Positions 25,320-33,942 of a DNA stretch of 39,544 bases are shown here, piece after piece; position 1 is the stretch's first letter; every line of letters begins with the position of its first letter. Location: positions 1-39,544 of the forward strand of contig ONGJ01000037.1 in assembly GCA_900317375.1 (NCBI GenBank), written 5' to 3'. This stretch comes from an uncultured Eubacteriales bacterium (lineage in GTDB: Bacteria > Bacillota > Clostridia > Oscillospirales > Oscillospiraceae). Position numbers and translations under genes: made by a program. The notes below the pieces were generated by a model that was given only the letters and a program-made list of their open reading frames with translations, searched no databases and had not been told where the DNA came from.

Positions 25320-26756
25320 ATGACAAAACAATCTCTCAAACTGCAGTCCCTGCACTTTTTTGCGGCCCTGCTTCTCGGCCTTCTGATTCTGTTTTTCCTG
25401 AAGCCCGGAGAGCACCTGACCGCAGTCGGCGTACGGGTCATTGCGGTGATGATCCCGATGCTTTATCTTTGGTTGACCGCAAACACGCACTGGACCTGCC
25501 TGCTGGCGCTGGCCCTGCTGGTTACCACGGGGGCGATGAGCGCAAATGAAGTCTGGGCAGGCTCACTGGGCAGCTTTGTGGTCATGACCGTCCTCGCATA
25601 TATGATCCTGAACGTCTGCCTGAAGGAAACAGGCGTCATCGACCGGATCGCGATCTGGTTCATTACACGCCCCTTTGTCCGTGGCCGGCCATATCTGTTT
25701 ATGGCGATGTTCTTTGCGTCCAATCTGCTGATCGGCATGTTTATGGAAAACCTGACGCTGGCGATCATCTATATCGGCATCACGGAGGGAATTGCCCGGC
25801 ATCTGAAGCTGGAAAAGGGAGACCCGATGTATACCGTACTGTTTACCGGCGTCATGTGGGGGAACGTCCTGGTCGCCTGCTGTTCGCCGGTGGCGCATGT
25901 TTTGCCGAACGTCCTGATGGCTCTGCTGGAAACACAGGCCGGAATCCGCGTGTCCTATGCCTCGTGGTTTGCTTACGGTACCATTTTCAGCGCCATAATG
26001 TTCGGCATCATGATGCTGATCATCCGTATCTGGAAGCCCGACACCTCTGCCTTTCAAAACTACGATCCCGACGAGATCCGCGCTTCAGCCGCGCCTCTCG
26101 GCAAGGCCGGCGTGATTGCGGCAGCCGTGTTCCTTGCCGTCATTCTGTTTGCCCTGCTCCCCTCCTCCCTCAGCTTTCTGCCTGTGTTTTCCGTCATCAA
26201 CAGCTGGGGTGCTGCCGTACCGGCTCTTTTTGCCATCTGTCTGCTGGCTCTGATCCATATCGACGGGCGGGCGGTTCTGGATGTCCCGGCCGCCATGAAG
26301 CAGATTCCTCTGCCCTCTGTCATTTTTGCCGGCACGGTTTCGGTTTTTGCGGTACCGCTTTCGTCCGAAGGCACGGGTATTACGCCCTGGCTCGGCGAGA
26401 TTCTGGTACCCGTGCTGGGCGGACATTCGGTCTGGTTTGTGCTGGTCATCCTGATTGCGCTGGCCATCCTGATGACCAATTTTCTTTCCAATATGGTCAC
26501 GCAGATCCTTTTCTTCAACATCGGTTTTATTCTTTTGAGGGACAGCTTCAGCATGGGGGCATTCTGCATTCTGATCGGGGTCGCGTCCGGCATTGCCGTC
26601 GCCACCCCCTCCGCCAACATCCCCTCCCCGCTGTTTTTCGGCCCGGGGCATATCACCATGCGCGGCACATGGAAAGCGAATCTTGCCTTCGTTCTGGCCG
26701 GGTTTCTCCTGTCTGTCGTCCCCGGTATCGCACTGGCCGCGGCTTTGACCGCCTGA
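25320..26756 (+). CDS. SLC13/DASS-type anion permease
   Basis: This 478-residue, very hydrophobic protein has about 11-12 membrane segments and resembles the ion-transporter superfamily with DASS/SLC13 and related carboxylate or anion permeases. Family-like features are the two helical-hairpin regions, the first around SNLLIGMFMENLTLAIIYIG and the second around NFLSNMVTQILFFNIGF, where Asn and Thr residues would bind substrate and sodium, and the late segment VATPSANIPSPLFFGP. Di- or tricarboxylates are the likeliest substrates but cannot be read. GGGGAGG lies 11 bases before the ATG, slightly far. It follows the three-domain gene by 69 bases in the same direction and ends at a very strong hairpin. 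Confidence 0.82.
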   Translation: MTKQSLKLQSLHFFAALLLGLLILFFLKPGEHLTAVGVRVIAVMIPMLYLWLTANTHWTCLLALALLVTTGAMSANEVWAGSLGSFVVMTVLAYMILNVCLKETGVIDRIAIWFITRPFVRGRPYLFMAMFFASNLLIGMFMENLTLAIIYIGITEGIARHLKLEKGDPMYTVLFTGVMWGNVLVACCSPVAHVLPNVLMALLETQAGIRVSYASWFAYGTIFSAIMFGIMMLIIRIWKPDTSAFQNYDPDEIRASAAPLGKAGVIAAAVFLAVILFALLPSSLSFLPVFSVINSWGAAVPALFAICLLALIHIDGRAVLDVPAAMKQIPLPSVIFAGTVSVFAVPLSSEGTGITPWLGEILVPVLGGHSVWFVLVILIALAILMTNFLSNMVTQILFFNIGFILLRDSFSMGAFCILIGVASGIAVATPSANIPSPLFFGPGHITMRGTWKANLAFVLAGFLLSVVPGIALAAALTA

Positions 26757-26774
26757 GGCCGGCAGCGTCTCTGT

Positions 26775-26818
26775 CATGAAAAGGAGCGGCCGTCACGGGA
26801 CGGCCGCTCCTTTTCATG
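26775..26818. terminator. Two-way terminator with a 20-bp perfect stem
   Basis: CATGAAAAGGAGCGGCCGTC (26775-26794) is the exact inverse of 26799-26818, with an ACGG loop. It lies between the permease gene and the convergent AlkZ-related gene, with TTTT at the base of each arm, so it should serve both strands. Confidence 0.9.
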
Positions 26819-26869
26819 CTCAACTGTCAGGCTTTCTCTTCCGGATGCTCGGCAGGCAGTTTCGCTTTG

Positions 26870-27565
26870 TTATTTCAGGAATTTCTTCAGCTTCTCCGAA
26901 GAGACAGCCGGAAAGAGAGACGCCAGGTGCGACAGCAGACGGTCATAGGACTCTTCCGGCGTTCTTTCATATACATGATCTGTAAACATAGCACCGAACC
27001 ATTTTTCCGGCGTACTGTATTCCGCCGCACCCCAGCCGCGCCGGCTGCCTTTCTTGTCCACGGTATAGACAAAGTCGCTGGTAACGACGTAGCAGAGTTC
27101 CTGCAGTCTCGTAATCGAAGTATCAAAGCCCTTTTTGCCGTCCGTCTTCTGCCAGCGGCCGCTGTAGGCGTAGCCGCCGGTTTTCCTCAGGTCCTTTGAC
27201 ACCACAGGGGCCAGACGGTCGATCAGTTCAAACAGTTCTTTATCGGAATACTTTGCAAGGCCGTCATCATAGCGGGCATCAAAATCATACCCGTCCCGCC
27301 GGTAATTCGCAAGGTCCAGGAAAAGATCCGAACGGACATAGGCAGCCTTCTTCTCGAAGAACTTGCCATAAGCGCAGCGGGTCTCCCGTATGACCGGTCC
27401 TTTCCAGAACCAGGTGTTTTCGTCATCCTCGGAGAACAGAACGGAAGGATGGCAGTGCTCTTCCAGGGAAAAGCCCGGAATGGACGTGGAAAAATAGGGT
27501 ACGATCCCAAAAGTCTGTACGACATCGATCAGGTCCGATTTGCTGTTTACGCGGAAATCATACAT
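26870..27565 (-). CDS. AlkZ-related protein
   Basis: This 231-residue protein resembles a Clostridia family named AlkZ-related, after the winged-helix DNA glycosylase that unhooks interstrand crosslinks. The conserved block WFWKGPVIRETRCAYGKFFE is followed by NYRRDGYDFDARYDDGLA and KGFDTSITRLQELCYVV. It is shorter than true AlkZ/YcaQ (about 400 residues), and I cannot see the catalytic QxQ motif, so glycosylase activity is doubtful. Recognition is from memory of the family and unchecked. The start at 27565 follows GGTGAG at about 10 bases, and an extended -10 TATACT lies at 27611-27616. It follows the PstS-like lipoprotein gene on the same strand. Confidence 0.7.
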   Translation of the reverse strand: MYDFRVNSKSDLIDVVQTFGIVPYFSTSIPGFSLEEHCHPSVLFSEDDENTWFWKGPVIRETRCAYGKFFEKKAAYVRSDLFLDLANYRRDGYDFDARYDDGLAKYSDKELFELIDRLAPVVSKDLRKTGGYAYSGRWQKTDGKKGFDTSITRLQELCYVVTSDFVYTVDKKGSRRGWGAAEYSTPEKWFGAMFTDHVYERTPEESYDRLLSHLASLFPAVSSEKLKKFLK

Positions 27566-27610
27566 AAGCTGTCTCTCACCGCCAATCCTGTCCGGCAGTT
27601 TTCTCTCTGC

Positions 27611-27616
27611 AGTATA
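27611..27616 (-). promoter_or_regulatory. Extended -10 box before the AlkZ-related gene
   Basis: TGTGCTATACTG on the minus strand gives TGn plus TATACT about 46 bases before the start codon. The -35 is weak. The identical 12 bases occur before the response-regulator gene. Confidence 0.5.
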
Positions 27617-27673
27617 GCACAGTGCCCGGCAAAAAGGTAATCGACCGTCCCGTCCGGGGAAAGCAGCTTCGGT

Positions 27674-29497
27674 TTACTGTGATGCCTGTTCCCCGTCATC
27701 GCTCAGGGGCGTGACGCCGTTTCGCGTGAGGATCACGTCGCTGAGCGGAGAGCCAAAGAAGTTGAAAAGCCGCCGCGCAGGGCTGTCCGCGGGCTCATCG
27801 CTGCGAATGACCACATAGCCCTGCGTGCCCAGCGGGTAGTTCCGGGCTGCAACGTTTTCCGGCGTTGCCGCATAGCCGTTCAGAGAAAAGGTGAGCAGGT
27901 CCTCGCTGCCGTAGACGTCGTTCAGGTACGTCATGATGCTGTAGCCGATGGCGTAGGGATCGCGCAGGCATTCGGAGACGATGGTGCTCATCTCGTCCAG
28001 GCGGTCATAACCGAGCGCCTCAAAATCCGGGACGGGCTCCTCCTTCCAAAGCATTCTCTCAAACAGGCGCTGGCTGCCCGACTGATCGTCGCGGTAAAGA
28101 ACACGGATGGGCCGGTCCGCCCCGCCGAGCTGGGACCAGTTGGTAATCTCGCCGCGGTAGATCGCGCGGACCTGGTCGAGGCTCATGTCTTCCACGCCGC
28201 AGGCACGGTTTCCGATAAACACAAGGCCGTCGCCCCCGTAAAGCTTCATCTCGACGCTTACGCCGCGCTCATCAAGGTAGTCCTGTTCCTCCTGCGTGGG
28301 AGCGGCAAGCAGCGCAATATCCGCAGCGCCGTCTGCGATGTTCAGCCAGGCCCCGTGCGTTGTGGAGCAGAGCGGCATCTTCCCGCCTGCACCGGTGCTC
28401 TCGCAGAAGAAGGCATAAAGCTCGGCCGTGACAGGCTTGCGGGCGGTGGAGGAGTCCATAAGGGGGAAGTCCCCGGAGGCGAAGAGCGCGCCGTACTGTC
28501 CGTGCACCGGAAAGTCGCTGATCTCACCGCTCTCCAGGTCGAGCACCTTGTAGCGGTCCGTTCTGTACCAGACGTTTTCACCCGCGGCACTCTGACCGCC
28601 CTCAAAGTACTTCAGCAGGGCCTTACTCCCGCACAGGTCCATCAGAGAGACGAAATCGGGCAGGCTTTCGTCCAGCAGGCTGCGGGAATCGCCCTGAATG
28701 AGATAATACCGATAATTGTCACTCCAGTTGCCCTGGACAAGATAGTTGCCTCTGTATGCGGCAAGCAGTTCGCAGTCGTCCTTCGCCAGAGGGGCACTGA
28801 CAGGCACAAGAGCGTGCGCATCCTCATCAAGGCGGGAAAGCTTCCCGCTGTTCGGGACAAAGCAGAGAATCCCCTCTTCGTCGCGCAGCAGCTCGACCGT
28901 GGAATCCACCGGAACCTCCCAGAGGCTCTCGAGGCTCTCCGGGTCAAAGGCGGCGAGGCGGCTGCCGCTGACCCCGTCGTAACGGCGGGAATAGATGTAT
29001 TTGCCGACCGTGCAGGTCATAAGCGCAGGCTCCCCCTCGAAGAGTGCAACCGGCGTCCGGGAGCCTTCTCTGTAAAGATCATAGCCGGCTCCCTCGCGGA
29101 GGGAATAGTGCGCGCCGATGACCCCGCCGTCAAAAGGAATCAGCTCGCGGTAGCTGCGGCTGCCTGCCGGGACCAGCTCCGTGGCGCTGCTGCCGTCCAG
29201 AGAAAGGCGCATGATGCTGCCGTCCTCAAAAGCGGCATAGAGCCACTCACCCCAGCGCGCGGTGCAAAGCGTGCTGCTGTCGGCCACAAGGCGGGGAGAG
29301 GAACCGTCAAGGGGGGCAAAGTACAGGCGATCATATTCTGCGGTAAGGAAAAACCCGGGCGCCCCGGTTTTCTGTTCCGCCGTACCGGCTGCCGAAGCAG
29401 CCTCCACAGACTGGGCGCAGCCCAGAAGGGCAAACGTGAAGGCAAACACGAGAAGAAGGCAGAGAAACTGCCGTCCGGAAATCCATTCTTTCATCAT
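27674..29497 (-). CDS. Lipoprotein: propeller-like region fused to a PstS-like solute-binding domain
   Basis: This 607-residue protein has a lipoprotein signal with lipobox LLGC (Cys27). Residues about 45-360 hold repeated strand-turn blocks such as YDRLYFAPLDGSSPRLVADS, then LYAAFEDGSIMRLSLDGSS, like a beta-propeller (DUF5050-like). The C-terminal part (about 370-600) resembles the phosphate-binding PstS family: LCSTTHGAWLNIADGAADIA, LVFIGNRACGVEDMSLDQVR, AIYRGEITNWSQLGG and RDDQSGSQRLFERML. No PstC/PstA/PstB genes adjoin, so it may sense or capture a ligand rather than feed a transporter. Adjacent ATGs at 29497 and 29494 follow GGGGG; I give the first. The N-terminal extension of the frame overlaps the promoter and is rejected. 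Confidence 0.8.
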   Translation of the reverse strand: MMKEWISGRQFLCLLLVFAFTFALLGCAQSVEAASAAGTAEQKTGAPGFFLTAEYDRLYFAPLDGSSPRLVADSSTLCTARWGEWLYAAFEDGSIMRLSLDGSSATELVPAGSRSYRELIPFDGGVIGAHYSLREGAGYDLYREGSRTPVALFEGEPALMTCTVGKYIYSRRYDGVSGSRLAAFDPESLESLWEVPVDSTVELLRDEEGILCFVPNSGKLSRLDEDAHALVPVSAPLAKDDCELLAAYRGNYLVQGNWSDNYRYYLIQGDSRSLLDESLPDFVSLMDLCGSKALLKYFEGGQSAAGENVWYRTDRYKVLDLESGEISDFPVHGQYGALFASGDFPLMDSSTARKPVTAELYAFFCESTGAGGKMPLCSTTHGAWLNIADGAADIALLAAPTQEEQDYLDERGVSVEMKLYGGDGLVFIGNRACGVEDMSLDQVRAIYRGEITNWSQLGGADRPIRVLYRDDQSGSQRLFERMLWKEEPVPDFEALGYDRLDEMSTIVSECLRDPYAIGYSIMTYLNDVYGSEDLLTFSLNGYAATPENVAARNYPLGTQGYVVIRSDEPADSPARRLFNFFGSPLSDVILTRNGVTPLSDDGEQASQ

Positions 29498-29537
29498 GGC
29501 AACCCCCTGTAAACAAACATCATTGAAACGCAGAACC

Positions 29538-29566
29538 ATCATATCACAGGAAACCGCCCCGAACAA
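29538..29566 (-). promoter_or_regulatory. Promoter of the PstS-like lipoprotein gene
   Basis: On the minus strand TTGTTC (29561-29566), a 17-base spacer and TATGAT (29538-29543) lie about 40 bases before the start codon. Confidence 0.6.
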
Positions 29567-29702
29567 GTCTTCACACAGGTGAAAGCAAAGGAAACATGCC
29601 GGGCGATTTGTCAATACCGTAATGTTCCACAAAAAGAAGCGCCTGTTTTCCCGGGCAGTCTCTCAGAAGGCATGTCTAACTGCGGCGAAAAGCGCCTGAA
29701 AT

Positions 29703-29756
29703 CCATATCTTGTAGCTTTGGCGACTCTGACAATTGCCGGGCGATACAAGATATGG
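29703..29756. repeat. 12-bp inverted repeat around a -35 box
   Basis: CCATATCTTGTA (29703-29714) and TACAAGATATGG (29745-29756) are perfect inverted copies separated by 30 bases. The right arm fills the promoter spacer and the -35 lies between the arms. A dimeric regulator or DNA looping site would fit. Confidence 0.6.
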
Positions 29757-29762
29757 TAAAAT
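29734..29762 (+). promoter_or_regulatory. Promoter of the two small genes
   Basis: TTGCCG (29734-29739), a 17-base spacer and TAAAAT (29757-29762) lie about 70 bases before the zinc-ribbon gene. Confidence 0.65.
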
Positions 29763-29831
29763 CAGGATCGCTTTGGGAAAACAAAATGAGGCATTTTGAA
29801 AGAAAGAATACGCCCTTGAAGGCGTGGAGGA

Positions 29832-30062
29832 ATGATGATCACCTGTAAACTCTGCAATACCAGACTCGAGAAAAAGCATCTTCGCCGCGACGGTTCCATG
29901 CTGTGCCCGGAATGCGGCCAGATATACTGGAAGGCCGCCGTGGAAAAGGCCCTGCGGGAAACGACAGACACCGACGCTCTGAGACAGCAGATCGAGAAAA
30001 GATACAGACGCGAAAGCAAAGACAGCACAGAATATATTGCAAGGAGGGTAAAGGTAGCCTGA
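29832..30062 (+). CDS. Small zinc-ribbon protein
   Basis: This 76-residue protein has two CxxC pairs, Cys5/Cys8 (TCKLCNT) and Cys25/Cys28 (LCPECGQIYW), as in a zinc ribbon. A charged helical tail follows (KAALRETTDTDALRQQIEKR-like and RRESKDSTEYIARR). Adjacent ATGs at 29832 and 29835 lie 1 and 4 bases after GGAGG; the second has the better, though still short, spacing. I do not recognise a named family, and the role could be nucleic-acid binding or protein contact. A 56-residue gene follows one base after its stop, so the two form a unit with its own promoter and terminator. Confidence 0.7.
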   Translation: MMITCKLCNTRLEKKHLRRDGSMLCPECGQIYWKAAVEKALRETTDTDALRQQIEKRYRRESKDSTEYIARRVKVA

Positions 30063-30063
30063 G

Positions 30064-30234
30064 ATGTATGCCGTAATCAGGAAAACGGATGATTCCGTCA
30101 TCTACACCTGCAATTCGAAAGAGGCCGCCATTGTTGCTGCCCAGCTGGAGAAATCCAAGGTCGGCATCGCTGATCGCCAGAATATCACCGCTGTGGTCAT
30201 GGACGACGGCGGATTCTCGGATATCATGTTCTAA
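30064..30234 (+). CDS. 56-residue protein of unknown function
   Basis: The frame begins MYAVIRKTDDSVIYTCNSKE and ends GGFSDIMF, with an alternating strand-helix look (AAIVAAQLEKSK as a helix). There is no signal peptide or cysteine pair. Its ATG lies one base after the stop of the zinc-ribbon gene, with AAAGGT about 10 bases upstream, and a strong terminator begins 18 bases after its stop. I do not recognise it. The tight coupling, intact frame and promoter-to-terminator setting support a real gene. Confidence 0.65.
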   Translation: MYAVIRKTDDSVIYTCNSKEAAIVAAQLEKSKVGIADRQNITAVVMDDGGFSDIMF

Positions 30235-30251
30235 ACCGGTCAAACCGGTTC

Positions 30252-30292
30252 AAACGGCAGTTCCCCGCTGAAAAAGCGGGGAACTGCCGTTT
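30252..30292. terminator. Two-way terminator with a 17-bp stem
   Basis: AAACGGCAGTTCCCCGC (30252-30268) pairs perfectly with 30276-30292 around a TGAAAAA loop. It lies between the small genes and the convergent alpha-galactosidase gene, ending one base before the latter's stop codon. Confidence 0.9.
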
Positions 30293-32593
30293 TCAGGTCC
30301 TTTCTTTGATGCAGAAGACGCTGGAGCCGAAATCGCCCTGCACGCGCAGCGCGGCATCGTAGCCCGTGCCGGAAAAGCGCTTGCTGAGCGGGATCCCGGA
30401 GCGCAGCGCGGCACCGGAGCACTCGGCAGAGAAGCCGCCGTCGCGCATCGGATAATGCCGGTCCGCCAGGCGGAGCGCCGGCCCGTCCGCATTCAGCTCC
30501 ACGGGGGTGACATGCCGGAGAAGGTCCCCGAAAGCCGCCAGGCGAAGCAGCTGGGGTCGGGCCTCGACACGGTAGATCCGGGCCGGGTCCAGCCCGTTCA
30601 CGCTGAGCCATTCGATTTCCGGTCCTGCAGGGATCAGCTTATGAAACAGCCCGCAGAGCGTCTCATCCTCGTCGCCGGCCTGCCAGCACAGGGCGTCTTT
30701 TTCGGCGCGGTTCCGGCGGAAGCAGCCGAACTGGAAGTCTTTCCGGTGCTGTTTATACCAGGCGACGGTCTCCCGCAGTTCTTTGACCTCAATGGGCTTC
30801 AGCCGGTCGAGGTCGAGCTCGATGCCGAAGGCACCGAAGAAGGAGACATTGGCCCGGGTGGACATGGGCGTCGTGCGGAGCGTCTGGGCATGGGGCGCAG
30901 CAGAGATATGCGCGCCCACCGTGCTCTGGGGATAGAGGGAGAAGAGCCCGTCCTGGATCTCCAGGCGCTCAATGGGGTCGGTATCGTCGGATGCCCAGAT
31001 CTGGGGAGCGAAGCAGAGCATGCCGAGATCGAAGCGGTTTCCGCCGGAGGCACAGCCCTCCAGCAGGATCTGCGGGCGCGGATCAAAGATCCGATGCAGC
31101 ACCTCGTAAAGACCGAGGATATAGGCATAGGCCTTGTTCCCGGTCACGGGGGAATGCCGGTTCATATCCCACTTCACATATTGGATCTCCGCCCGGTCGA
31201 GGATCCCGGACACGGACTCGACGATATAATCCCGCACTTCGGGCTTTGTCAGATCCAGCAAAAGCTCATTGCGTCCATAGAAGGCATCGGCGCCGGGCGA
31301 GGAGAGCACCCATTCGGGATGCCGGCGGAAGCACTCGGAGTCGGGATTCACCGCCTCGGGTTCAAACCAGAGACCGAACTGCATGCCGAGTGCACGGATC
31401 TTTTTGGAAAGGCCTTCCAGACCGTTCGGGAGCTTTCGCAGATTGACGCTGTAATCTCCGAGGCCGGCGGTATCGCTGTCACGGTCGCCGAACCAGCCGT
31501 CGTCAAGCACGAAGAGTTCGCAGCCGATTTTTTTCGCCTTTCCGGCGAGGGAGAGGAGCTTTGCCTCGTTGAAATCAAAGGTTGTGCCCTCCCAGTTGTT
31601 GAAGAGCACGGGGCGTTCCCGGTACTGCCATGCCGCGGGAATGATGCAGGCATTCACAAAGCGGTGCATCTTCTTCATCATGCCGTTTCGGCCGCGGTCA
31701 GACCAGGCGACAACGGCCTCGGGCGTCTCGAGTCTGCCGCCGGGCAGCAGGTCGAGACACAGGCCTTCCGGACTGATCCCCTGCAGCACCCGGGTAAAGC
31801 CGAGGGCGGAACGCTGAACGGAGGAACAGTGATTCCCGGACCAGAGCAGGTTGAAGCCGTAAACCACACCGCTGTCCTCCCCCGCTCCGGTCTCGGAGAG
31901 AAGGAAGCCTGGATTGTGTCGGTTGGAGGAAAAGCCGTTCGTGCTCTCGTTCACCGTACGGGACCGGGTCACCGGGACGGTATGCATATGGGTCTCCCGA
32001 ATCCAGCCGCCGTCAAAGGTGCTGACCGTAAAGCAGCCGTGCAAGTCGGCGCAGGCGCTCATCAGTCTGGTAACCTGAAGGGGCTTGTCCGAATCGTTGA
32101 TCAGAACCGTCTGGCGCACGAGCGCCGTTTCAAACAGCGAGAAACGCAGCTCCAGGCTCAGGCCCTGCAGAAGTCTGTTGGCGGACCGGAACACGAGCTT
32201 TACCGTCTCCTGTGCCCCTCGGGCATGCGGAAGCACCGGGTCAAGCTCTTCGCGCTTCAGCGAGCCGGAGCAGGAATAGACGAAGTCCGGGCAGATATCC
32301 GTTCCTTCGTAAAGCAGCTCCATCGGGGTCTCACGGTAGTCGCCGGTACCGCGCTCGGACCAGGCAAGGGGAAGGTCGTCCAGGCAGGAGCGCGGGTCGC
32401 CCTCCCTGTAGCGCACGTCACAGCCCCAGCCGAGCAGGGTATCGCCGCAGAGCGCCTCACAGTCCTCCTCCGCAAGCGGCGCCCCGAGGTGCAGAAGTTC
32501 GGCCTTGCCGCAGCTGATCTTCAGGATGCAGCTGAGCGCCGTGTTTCCGATATAGAGAAAGTGGCCGTTCGGATTGTCAATATGCTTGATCAT
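30293..32593 (-). CDS. GH36 alpha-galactosidase
   Basis: This 766-residue enzyme removes alpha-1,6-galactose from melibiose, raffinose-family sugars and galactomannans. The N-terminal beta-sandwich leads to the barrel with FVLDDGWFGDRDSDTAGLGD. The nucleophile is the Asp of YVKWDMNRH (about residue 476) and the acid/base the Asp in WASDDTDPIERL (about 536); LLEGCASGGNRFDLGML is between them. It is full length for group I enzymes and lacks a signal peptide, so it acts in the cytoplasm. The start at 32593 (MIKHIDNPNGHFLYIGN) has AAAGG 8 bases upstream. It lies 20 bases after the histidine kinase gene on the same strand and is probably co-transcribed with the two-component system. Confidence 0.94.
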   Translation of the reverse strand: MIKHIDNPNGHFLYIGNTALSCILKISCGKAELLHLGAPLAEEDCEALCGDTLLGWGCDVRYREGDPRSCLDDLPLAWSERGTGDYRETPMELLYEGTDICPDFVYSCSGSLKREELDPVLPHARGAQETVKLVFRSANRLLQGLSLELRFSLFETALVRQTVLINDSDKPLQVTRLMSACADLHGCFTVSTFDGGWIRETHMHTVPVTRSRTVNESTNGFSSNRHNPGFLLSETGAGEDSGVVYGFNLLWSGNHCSSVQRSALGFTRVLQGISPEGLCLDLLPGGRLETPEAVVAWSDRGRNGMMKKMHRFVNACIIPAAWQYRERPVLFNNWEGTTFDFNEAKLLSLAGKAKKIGCELFVLDDGWFGDRDSDTAGLGDYSVNLRKLPNGLEGLSKKIRALGMQFGLWFEPEAVNPDSECFRRHPEWVLSSPGADAFYGRNELLLDLTKPEVRDYIVESVSGILDRAEIQYVKWDMNRHSPVTGNKAYAYILGLYEVLHRIFDPRPQILLEGCASGGNRFDLGMLCFAPQIWASDDTDPIERLEIQDGLFSLYPQSTVGAHISAAPHAQTLRTTPMSTRANVSFFGAFGIELDLDRLKPIEVKELRETVAWYKQHRKDFQFGCFRRNRAEKDALCWQAGDEDETLCGLFHKLIPAGPEIEWLSVNGLDPARIYRVEARPQLLRLAAFGDLLRHVTPVELNADGPALRLADRHYPMRDGGFSAECSGAALRSGIPLSKRFSGTGYDAALRVQGDFGSSVFCIKERT

Positions 32594-32613
32594 GATAAAA
32601 GCCTTTCTGTGAT

Positions 32614-33942
32614 TCAGATTGGAAGGAGGAAGCCGGCGGAGAAGCGGCTGCCCTTCCGTTCGGTCGAGAAGGAGCCCCCCAGGCCTTCCAGGATCTTGCT
32701 GCAGGTGCGAAGGCCGATCTTTGTGCTCTCGGTTCCCGCCACGCGCTGGGCCACGGCATTGGAGACCGCAACCGCGATCCATCCGTCCTTTTCCTCCGTC
32801 AGGATCGTCACCGGCCGCTCGCGGTCGGCATACTTTTTGATATTGGAGACCAGGTTGTCAATCACGCGTTTGAGCATGGCGGCATCGGTGTTGATCAGCC
32901 TGCCTTCCTGCAGACGGTCGATGCGCCGGACCTTCAGGCCGGCATCGGCCAGATCAAACTCGGCCTCGCTCAGAAGCTGCATCAGCAGCATCTGGGCGTC
33001 GTAATCCTCGCGGTGAAATTCCAGGCCGGAGCTTCCGAAGACGAGAAAGTATTTGAACAGCTCGTCCGTGAGCTCTTTTAGCGCCAGAGATTTCCCGTAG
33101 GCGCGTTCGAGATAACGCTTTTTCTCTTCCTCGGAGAGGGACTCGGGCCTGTTCAGCAGGCCGAGATAGCCGATAAGCGAGGTCATGGGTGTCCGGATAT
33201 CATGGCTCATGGCAGTGATCAGCTCGCTGTTGGACTCCCATGCGCGCTTTTCACTCAGCATCTGCTCGATGATGGCATGGCGCATGCTGTCGATGTCCTC
33301 GGCAAGGACCGCAATCTCATCCTCGCCGTCCACGGTGATCGTGCCCTCCAGATCCCCCGCCCCGACGGTGGCCGTCTCTTCCGACAGGCGGATGATGCGC
33401 ACGGTCAGATGATTGGTATACCAGAAAAGGACAAGCAGCAGGACAACGGCCGCAACCAGAAAGGCCATGCCCCGGTTCAGCATGTCCTCCCGCGTCCGCG
33501 AGTTGTCCGTGATGGAAATATAATAGATGCCGTCGGCAAAGCGCATCGGATACAGCTTTCCTCCGACGTCGCCGCTGGGCGGCAGCACATAGTTTTCAAC
33601 ACCCGGGCTCGGAGATGCAGGCCTTCGGATGGCCGGGAGCTCGAGATCCTCGGCAGAATAGACCGTAATCGAGACATAGCTCTCCTGAGACAGAAAACGC
33701 TGCAGCGCCTCTGCGTCGTTGCCGGCAGCCTGATTGGCCGTGATATAGCGGTTGAAGGTCGTGTAAATCTCGGCCTTCCGCCGGGCGACCGCCTCGGCGC
33801 TCATATAAAAGCGGTTTACGATCTGGGTACCGATGCCGTAAACCACCATATAGGCAGCCAGCGCGCAGACCAGACTCAGCAGCGTCGCCAGAAACAGCTT
33901 GGCGCTCAGCGAGCGGGATACCGGCAGCGCACGCTCAGTCAA
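32614..33942 (-). CDS. Sensor histidine kinase (VanS-like)
   Basis: This 442-residue kinase has two membrane segments, near the N-terminus (LFLATLLSLVCALAAYMVVY) and before the HAMP domain (FLVAAVVLLLVLFWYTNH). Between them is an extracytoplasmic sensor of about 120 residues. HAMP follows, then the H-box AMSHDIRTPMTSLIGYLGLL, the N-box RVIDNLVSNIKKYAD and a reduced G-region, IGLRTCSKILEGLGG. The usual DxGxG is replaced around VSNAVAQRV, as in some Clostridial kinases with atypical G1 boxes. I take the TTG at 33942 as start, overlapping the regulator stop, with AAGGGA 7 bases upstream; an ATG at 34002 would add 20 residues of non-family sequence. The signal is unknown, perhaps a galactoside given the neighbouring GH36 gene. 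Confidence 0.88.
   Translation of the reverse strand: MTERALPVSRSLSAKLFLATLLSLVCALAAYMVVYGIGTQIVNRFYMSAEAVARRKAEIYTTFNRYITANQAAGNDAEALQRFLSQESYVSITVYSAEDLELPAIRRPASPSPGVENYVLPPSGDVGGKLYPMRFADGIYYISITDNSRTREDMLNRGMAFLVAAVVLLLVLFWYTNHLTVRIIRLSEETATVGAGDLEGTITVDGEDEIAVLAEDIDSMRHAIIEQMLSEKRAWESNSELITAMSHDIRTPMTSLIGYLGLLNRPESLSEEEKKRYLERAYGKSLALKELTDELFKYFLVFGSSGLEFHREDYDAQMLLMQLLSEAEFDLADAGLKVRRIDRLQEGRLINTDAAMLKRVIDNLVSNIKKYADRERPVTILTEEKDGWIAVAVSNAVAQRVAGTESTKIGLRTCSKILEGLGGSFSTERKGSRFSAGFLLPI

Larger units (their letters stand above)
29498..29831. other. 334-base intergenic region with divergent promoters
   Basis: Near the left end it holds the minus-strand promoter of the PstS-like lipoprotein, and near the right end a plus-strand promoter within a long-armed inverted repeat for two small genes. 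The middle (about 29570-29700) shows no coding sequence with a ribosome binding site, and I see nothing else in it. Confidence 0.7.

Noticed and set aside
29579-29848. 89-codon plus-strand frame in the intergenic region
   Set aside because: It starts at a GTG without a ribosome binding site, runs through the promoter and inverted repeat, and overlaps the zinc-ribbon gene start.
30235-30252. Two close copies of AAACCGGT
   Set aside because: Too short, and squeezed between a stop codon and a terminator; probably chance.
30455-33004. 849-codon plus-strand frame
   Set aside because: Antisense to the GH36 and kinase genes, both of which have complete motifs.
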